This document shows, piece after piece, positions 58,302-64,000 of a DNA stretch of 64,000 nucleotides. Below the pieces are notes generated by a model. It was not told the DNA's origin. It saw only the letters and a program-made list of their open reading frames with translations, and searched no databases. A program made the translations under genes and the position numbers. Numbering within the stretch: position 1 is the stretch's first letter; every line of letters starts with the position of its first letter. Source of the stretch: Arthonia radiata (Eukaryota; Ascomycota; Arthoniomycetes; Arthoniales; Arthoniaceae). Location: positions 1,178,001 to 1,242,000 of the forward strand of contig PSQN01000006.1 of the NCBI GenBank assembly GCA_002989075.1. The letters run 5' to 3'.

Positions 58302-61044
58302 TTATGCACCATCAGCCCCATTCTTCTGCTCCTTCACGACAACAGGCTCCACATTCCAAATCCCCTCTGCGTACTCAGTGATGCACCGATCACTGCTGAA
58401 GAACCCCATCCGGCTTGTGGCCAAGATACACTTGTCCAACCAGGCCTCGCGATCGCCGAAGAACTCCTTCTCGATCATACGCTGCGTCTCGATGTAGCTG
58501 TGGAAGTCGTCGCTCACGAGGTAGTAGTCACCATGGTGTTCGATGCTATCAAGAAGGGCATTGTACTGGCCCGGATCCGCAAACGTGCCCTTTCGAATCG
58601 CCGCAAAGACCTCAGCGAGATCCGAGTCAAGCGTAGGCGGAGACGATGAGTACAGGTGCGCATGGCGAAGGTCCTCCACCTTTTCCGCGAGGTTGCCGAA
58701 GAGGTAGATCTGATCCTCGCCGATTTCACGCGTGATCTCGATGTTCGCGCCGTCGCAGGTGCCAATGAGCAGGCCGCCGTTCATGACGAACTTCATGCAG
58801 CTTGTGCCGCTGCCTTCAGTGCCGGCCGTGGAGATGTGCTCGGATATGTCAGATGCAGGGACGATCATCTCACACTTGCTGACGTTGTAGTCCTCAATAA
58901 AAACGACCTTCATCGCGTCGCCGATCTCGGGGTCGTTGTTGACGATATCGCCGACCTTGTTGATGAGATGGATCACGGACTTGGCCATGTAGTAGCCTGG
59001 CGCAGCTTTGCCGCCGATGATGGTGACATGCGGACCTAGCTTCTTGCGCTCTTCAGGGGACATCTTTTTGACGGATAGATAGCGGTGTATGGCGCCGAAA
59101 ATGTTCATTTGCTGTCTCTTGTACTCGTGCATACGCTTGACTTGTATATCGAACAAGGCGTTAGGGTTCAGAGTGACGCCTGTAGTCTCTTTAACGTATT
59201 GTGCAAGACGGACTTTGTTGGCATGTTTGATCTCAGCCCACTCGGAGCGGAAAGCCTTGTCATCCAGGAAGTTCTCCAACTCCGCCACTTTGGTGAAGTC
59301 CTTGAGAAAATCGTAGCCGCCAAGCTTGGATGCAATAAGCTCAGAGAGGCGTGGGTTGGCTTGGTGTAGCCAGCGACGGGGCGTGACGCCGTTGGTCACG
59401 TTCGTGAACTTATCAGCGCCGTAGATCTTGACAAAATCTTTGAAAAGAGTGGTGCGAAGGAGCTCAGAATGCAGCTCAGCGACGCCGTTAACTTTGTGCG
59501 AGCCGATAATGGCAAGGTAGCCCATGCGCACCATCTTCGGCTGGCTCTCCTCAATGATGGATACTCTTGTCATGAGGTCACGGTCACCTGGAAAGCGCTT
59601 CTCGATGTCTTGCAGAAAATTCATGTTGATTTCGTAGATGATCTGAAGGTGCCGTGGCAGTAAGTTCTGCACGAGAGGAACTGACCACCTCTCAAGAGCC
59701 TCTGACATGACCGTGTGGTTGGTGTAAGCAAATGTCTTAGTCACAATCGACCAGGCATCATGCCACTCCAGGCCCTCTTGATCAATCAAGACCCGCATCA
59801 TCTCAGGGATGGCAAGCGTGGGGTGTGTGTCATTGAGTTGAATGGCAACCTGGTCTGGGAAGGCTGACCAAGATCGACCGGTCTTCTTGAAGCGGCGCAC
59901 AATGTCATAAAGCGACGCAGCGCACCAAAAGTATTGCTGTCTCAGTCGGAGTTCCTTACCGCGCTCAAAATTCTCGTTGGGATAGAGCACGTTGGAAATG
60001 GTCTCAGCCCTCTGTTGGTCTCCAACGGAGCCTTCGTAGTCCCCGGCATTGAACTTCTGGAAGTCAAATTCACCAGTTGAAGCTTTGCTGGACCACAAGC
60101 GGAGGTTGTTTGTGGTAGTTGTGCCATAGCCAGGGACGGGGCAATCGTATGCCACTGCAGTAACTGTCTCACCAGGCTCCCATACGGAGACTGACTTACC
60201 ACTTGTCTTGTCTTGACTCTTATTCACATTCCCATAGAAGTGAATGTCGACAGTGACATCATGTCTGGGGAACTCCCCTGGATACAAATTAGTATTCACG
60301 CCCTTTAAGGGCAGTGGCCACAAATTGCTTGAACATACATGGATTGAAGTCGACCCAATAGTCGGGCACTTCGACCTGGTAGCCGTTGACAATCTCTTGA
60401 CGGAAAATACCATACCTGTACCTCAAGCCATAGCCCCAGGCGGGGAAATTCATAGAGGCCATGCTATCGATGAAGCAGGCTGCCAGTCGTCCGAGACCAC
60501 CATTGCCCAGTGCTGCATCACGCTCCTGTCCGATAAGGTCTTCAAGACGGAAACCAAGATCTGCAAGGCCTTCCTTGGCCACATCTTTCAATCCAACGTT
60601 GAGCATTGCATTATCCATCGCGCGGCCCATGAGGAACTCGAGACTCAGATAATAGACACGCTTCTGGTCGGCCATGGACTGCTGCTGCTGCGTGCGATTC
60701 CAGTCGATGACCAAGCGATCGCGGAAAGCAAGTGCGGTACCAGCATAGGCTGCGTATTCATCACAGTTGTACAACGAGCGAGCAAGAGTGGTCTCGATGT
60801 GACGAACGGCCTCATCTTCGAACTCTTCTTTGGTCAGGAAGCCACGAGCGGAATGCTTCTTCCATGCAGCGCGCTGCTGCTGAGGGATGACTGACTCGAT
60901 GTTCTTGATTTCTTGCGGACCGTATCCGGTGGCGGTTCTCTTGTGCTTCGGCCTACTGAAGCCAGGACCAATGGCTGCAATGTCAGTGATTGGAGCTCCC
61001 ATGGAAGGACTCCGCTGGTGGTTAGAAGCGGTAGCGGTCGCCAT
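58302..61044 (-). CDS. GPH1: Glycogen phosphorylase
   Basis: Exons 60339-61044 and 58302-60277 on the minus strand with one 61-nt intron (GTATGT..TCCAG). The join reads YWVDFNP-WEFPRHDVTVDI as in all phosphorylases. 893 aa, close to yeast Gph1 (about 900). N-terminal regulatory region, then RVYYLSLEFLMGRAMDNAML, the glycine-rich ALGNGGLGRLAACF, the WHDAW/HTVMSEALERW region, and the pyridoxal-phosphate site SGTSCMKF with Lys731. It releases glucose-1-phosphate from glycogen (alpha-1,4 links, phosphate as acceptor) in the cytosol. Phosphorylation control is likely in the N-terminal 60 residues (SPSMGAP, KRTATGYG), by analogy. No frameshift or missing key residue is seen. Confidence 0.95.
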
Positions 61045-61617
61045 GATTACTCAGAGACCTTATGTTGGACAGCTGCAGGGAGCGTTTGTGACCTTACGAA
61101 CCTACAGTGAAGCAAACAGAGGAGTAGCAAAGCGGAGCAATCTAAAGGAATCGAGAGGTACAAAAAATTGGAGCAGAGTTGTTGAGGGTCTCGACTCAGA
61201 CAAAGATCGCACCTGCAGCAGGAGATCTGCTCTTGGCCGGCGCTGCGGTTTCAATTCTCGCACGTCAAGCTTTTCCGCTGCTCGGCTGGTGTCTCGCCAG
61301 AGGTGCAGATGTCTCAGAAACGACTGGCGTCCGAGCCTGGATGAGTGAGACCTCAATGGAGATGGATGAAAAGAGATGAGATGACAGGAACGCGCCGTCC
61401 ACCCCACGCCGATCCCCACCATCCTTTTCTGTCACCACTCCTCACCCTCTCCAGATCACGCTAGCTTCCAATGAGTGCTATCTCTGGACGAGCTACCTTG
61501 CTACATCTACCCTGGAGCTCGGCAATCGTATGTCCGTTTGCGTGGTCGATCTCCAAGTCTCCAGCGCGGCCAGCAGCATGACCTCGTTCTCTGAACCACA
61601 CATCGCTCCAGAGCATC
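61045..61617. promoter_or_regulatory. Divergent promoter of glycogen phosphorylase and monooxygenase
   Basis: 573 bp shared by two divergent genes. No long frame of its own. CT-rich tracts near 61390-61460 on the monooxygenase side are typical of fungal start regions. No specific operator is recognised. Confidence 0.45.
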
Positions 61618-63648
61618 ATGCCCAGCGTCAATGGCACCAGCGTCCACCATGAGCAGACGGACGATTTGACACAGCCAACGTCGTACTATCATGAGCAAGC
61701 TCAAAGCAATGGCGCTCCTCCCCTCGTCAACGGAGATGCCAATGGCATACCGCCGGCAGAAGCATACAATGAGGCGGACCACATGGCAAAATGTACCATC
61801 CCGCTGAGCAATGTGCCTGCCTTCACGCCAAAGAGAAAGCTCCGCGTCGTCACGGTGGGGGCGGGCTACGCTGGCATGACGCTTGCACACAAGATACAGT
61901 ATCAGCATGCCGAAGAGATGGACAGATGCATTGAACACGTCATCTACGAGGGCAAGGACTGTGTTGGGGGGACGTGGGTCGCAAACACCTACCCAGGTGT
62001 CATGTGCGACGTCCCGTCAGCCATATATGTATGGGCAATGAATCACACAATGTCAGAAACAGGAGCGCTGACCACATCGATAGGCCTTTCCTTTCGATCC
62101 AAATCCAGAGTGGAGCCACTTCTACAGTCGAGGCGAGGAGATACTCGACTACTTCCAAAAGACCGTCAAGAAATGGAACCTGGATCGAGATATTCGATTC
62201 AACACCATGGTGAAGAGTGCGCATTGGCAGGAAGACAGGTCTCAATGGCAGCTGACGGTCCAGCGTCGAGGGGAAGCCGAGAGGGTGGAATACGCAGACG
62301 TACTGGTATCAGCTCGTGGCTTCCTGTCCCAGTGGAAGTGGCCGAACATATCTGGATTGCATGACTTCAGAGGTCAGCTAGTCCACTCTGCAGGATGGAA
62401 GCACGACTACGACTACACCCATAAACGCATAGCATTGATCGGGAACGGCTCCTCAGGCATACAGATTCTGCCAGAAATGGCCAAACTGTCCGGTACCCAA
62501 GTTACTTGCTTCCAACGTGGTCCCACCTGGGTCGTCTCGCGCATGACACCCGCAAAATTACTGGGTAAGGATGATCCCAGCTTCAACCCTGAGTACACGG
62601 AAGAGGACAAAGCCAGCTTCCGCGCCAACCCGGACGAGATGAAGGACTATCGTAAACTCATACAAGGGCGGATCAACAAGCTTTTCCGCATGTTTGTCAA
62701 AGGGTCCACTGAGAATCTTGAGTCGACCGACTTCGCCCGTAAGCAAATGGCCGACAAGCTCAACAATGACCCTGAGCTCTGTGACAAGCTCATACCTAAA
62801 TGGGAGCTCGGCTGCCGCCGCATTACGCCCGGTCAAGGCTATCTTGAGTCTTTCACGCAATCCAATGTTCATCTCACCAATTCAGCTATCACACACATTG
62901 ATGCGACGGGCGTGAACACTGAAGACGGCGAACATCACGATGTGGACGTCGTCATCTGTGCCACTGGCTTCGACGTGAGTCAAGTCCCAAACTTCTTTGT
63001 CGTGGGTCGAAACGGTGTCTCCCTCGCGCAGAAGTGGTCAAAAGAGCCCGAGAGCTACATCAGTGTTGCGTGCCCGGAGATGCCCAACTACTTCATTTTC
63101 ACCGGCCCAAATGCCACCGTCGGTCATGGTTCACTGCTGTATTCAATGTCGTGGGCCGCGGACTGGATGGTGCAGTGGTTCGCTAAGATGGCCACCGAAG
63201 ACATTGCGAGTGTGGCGCCAAAACAGGACGTGGTGGATGAGTTTGTGAGATACAGTGATCAGATACACAAGACCTTGACGTGGACTGGTGGTTGTAGGAG
63301 TTGGTACAAAGGCAATAGAGTGGATGGACGTGTTACGGTAAGTCAACAGCACTTCAGCCGCCTTTTATGGATGCCTGCATTGCAAATTTTGCTATACGCC
63401 GGCAGGGCGTCAGCGGACGACATCCAACAATATTTGATCTACATCATGGTGAGTGCTGACGCTACAGACAGGCAACATTCGCAGGAAGCGTGCTTTTATT
63501 CCACAAGCTTGTCGAGCGCGTTCGACCAGAGGACTTCGACATTCGGTACCGAGACGCACGCAACCGATGGGGAGCCATGCTTGGTAACGGCTTCACGAGC
63601 TTTGAGCTGGACGACGAGAATGACTTGAGCTGGTACGTTACCCAGTGA
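61618..63648 (+). CDS. FAD/NADPH monooxygenase, Baeyer-Villiger type
   Basis: Exons 61618-62028, 62084-63337 and 63472-63648 (introns 55 and 134 nt), 613 aa. N-terminal FAD Rossmann motif VTVGAGYAGMTLA (Gly81-Gly86), GGTW and YPGVMCDVPSAIY before intron 1, then FPFDPNPEWSHFYS. The Baeyer-Villiger fingerprint is FRGQLVHSAGW (232-242; the residue after Trp is Lys, where Pro or Asp is usual), followed by the second Rossmann motif GNGSSG (257-262, NADPH) and ATGFD (430-434). The third exon ends GNGFTSFELDD and stops at TGA. By family it inserts oxygen next to a ketone or hydroxylates a substrate, often in secondary metabolism or steroid/terpenoid turnover. No biosynthetic cluster is visible. The 70-residue N-terminal lead is hydrophilic. 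Confidence 0.9.
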
Positions 63649-63874
63649 GAGAATACTCATACCCGAGCAGTGCCAAGATGTTGAGCGCGCATACCGAAAT
63701 AGTGCTATTCTCGAGGAAGCCGCACATACAGCAAGAAGCTAGCGCAGTAAGTACTTTGTGAAGATAAAGACATAACTTGCTCCTGGCGAAGGCTCTGACT
63801 TTATGCTGATACTGAATGCCTCTCAACAACGCCCGGTATTCTGACTTGACAGGGACAATATGTCCCGCGGTCTC

Positions 63875-63977
63875 TCACTCACCCAGCGAGATGATCTCTT
63901 TCCAGTCTTGGGCAGTGTCGTCGTCATATTCCTGGTCGAAGAACCTCACCTCGTACTCCTCCGTCTCAGGCAAGTAC
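63875..63977 (-). CDS. Last exon of an unknown gene (partial)
   Basis: On the minus strand an open frame (YLPETEEYEVRFF, then an acidic stretch DDDTAQDWKEIISLGE) ends in TGA at 63875-63877. Just upstream a TACTAAC branch-site motif (63988-63994) and an AG at 63978-63979 suggest a 3' splice site, so this is probably the terminal exon of a gene lying beyond the right edge. It would be convergent with the monooxygenase (226 bp apart). The product cannot be named. Confidence 0.5.
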
Positions 63978-64000
63978 CTCCACATATGTTAGTATCGCAT

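Noticed and set aside
58656-59039. Plus-strand frames of 94-216 codons across 58.6-60.9 kb
   Set aside because: Antisense shadows of glycogen phosphorylase.
1-64000. CRISPR arrays, rRNA or tRNA genes
   Set aside because: No regularly spaced identical repeats, no rRNA-like conserved blocks and no paired A/B-box tRNA pattern were seen. The tRNA-like words at 13876 and 17990 are primer-binding sites.

Overview
This window looks like a filamentous ascomycete chromosome, most likely a dothideomycete; the genus cannot be assigned by eye. Spliceable introns of about 36-135 nt (plus two of 240-249 nt) have GT..AG ends and CTRAY-like branch sites. The gene products are typical of ascomycetes: tyrosinase, an FAD Baeyer-Villiger-type monooxygenase, an F-box protein, a fungal sugar porter and a GPH1-type glycogen phosphorylase. 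The sequence is sharply two-part. About 0.3-42.2 kb is AT-rich, TpA-rich, depleted in CpA/TpG and almost free of long ORFs, which is the signature of repeat-induced point mutation (RIP). The flanks are GC-balanced and genic.

Left edge: the last 34 codons of an MFS transporter (1-107), then about 210 bp of unmutated DNA. The AT-rich block runs from 321 to 42158, and its two edges carry a terminal inverted repeat (TIR) of about 175 bp, so the whole block appears to be one TIR-bounded element about 5.1 kb long, swollen to 41.8 kb by nested LTR retrotransposons. The nest can be read from target-site duplications (TSDs). A solo Gypsy LTR (767-15170, TSD TCTTA) was split by Gypsy-3 (977-14905, AGTTA), which was itself hit by a solo Copia LTR (3005-3499, TAGCT) and a full-length Copia-1 (8992-14400, AGTAT). 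A second Gypsy-1 (15390-37707, GTACT) was hit by Copia-2 (17483-22894, AAAAC), by a 282-bp LTR-like insertion (23341-23622) and by Gypsy-2 (27314-35201, AGATA). Gypsy-2 carries a further solo Copia LTR in its own LTR. All are decayed fossils.

Genic part (42.2-64 kb), in order: a PNPOx-like flavin-fold protein with a C-terminal membrane anchor (+); a 95-aa conserved-looking small protein (-); a gene-poor stretch with three 180-bp tandem repeats; a 190-aa DUF7770-like protein (+); an APH/choline-kinase-like phosphotransferase (-); a tyrosinase gene with all copper ligands but two in-frame stop codons (+, probable recent pseudogene); an F-box protein in three exons (-); a 544-aa MFS sugar transporter in five exons (+); glycogen phosphorylase, convergent with the transporter (-); a three-exon flavin monooxygenase, divergent from the phosphorylase (+); and the 3' end of an unknown gene (-). 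The sugar transporter and glycogen phosphorylase both serve carbohydrate metabolism, but nothing shows that they are co-regulated. The neighbourhood does not form an obvious biosynthetic cluster. Exon boundaries were inferred by eye from splice consensus, frame continuity and family conservation.
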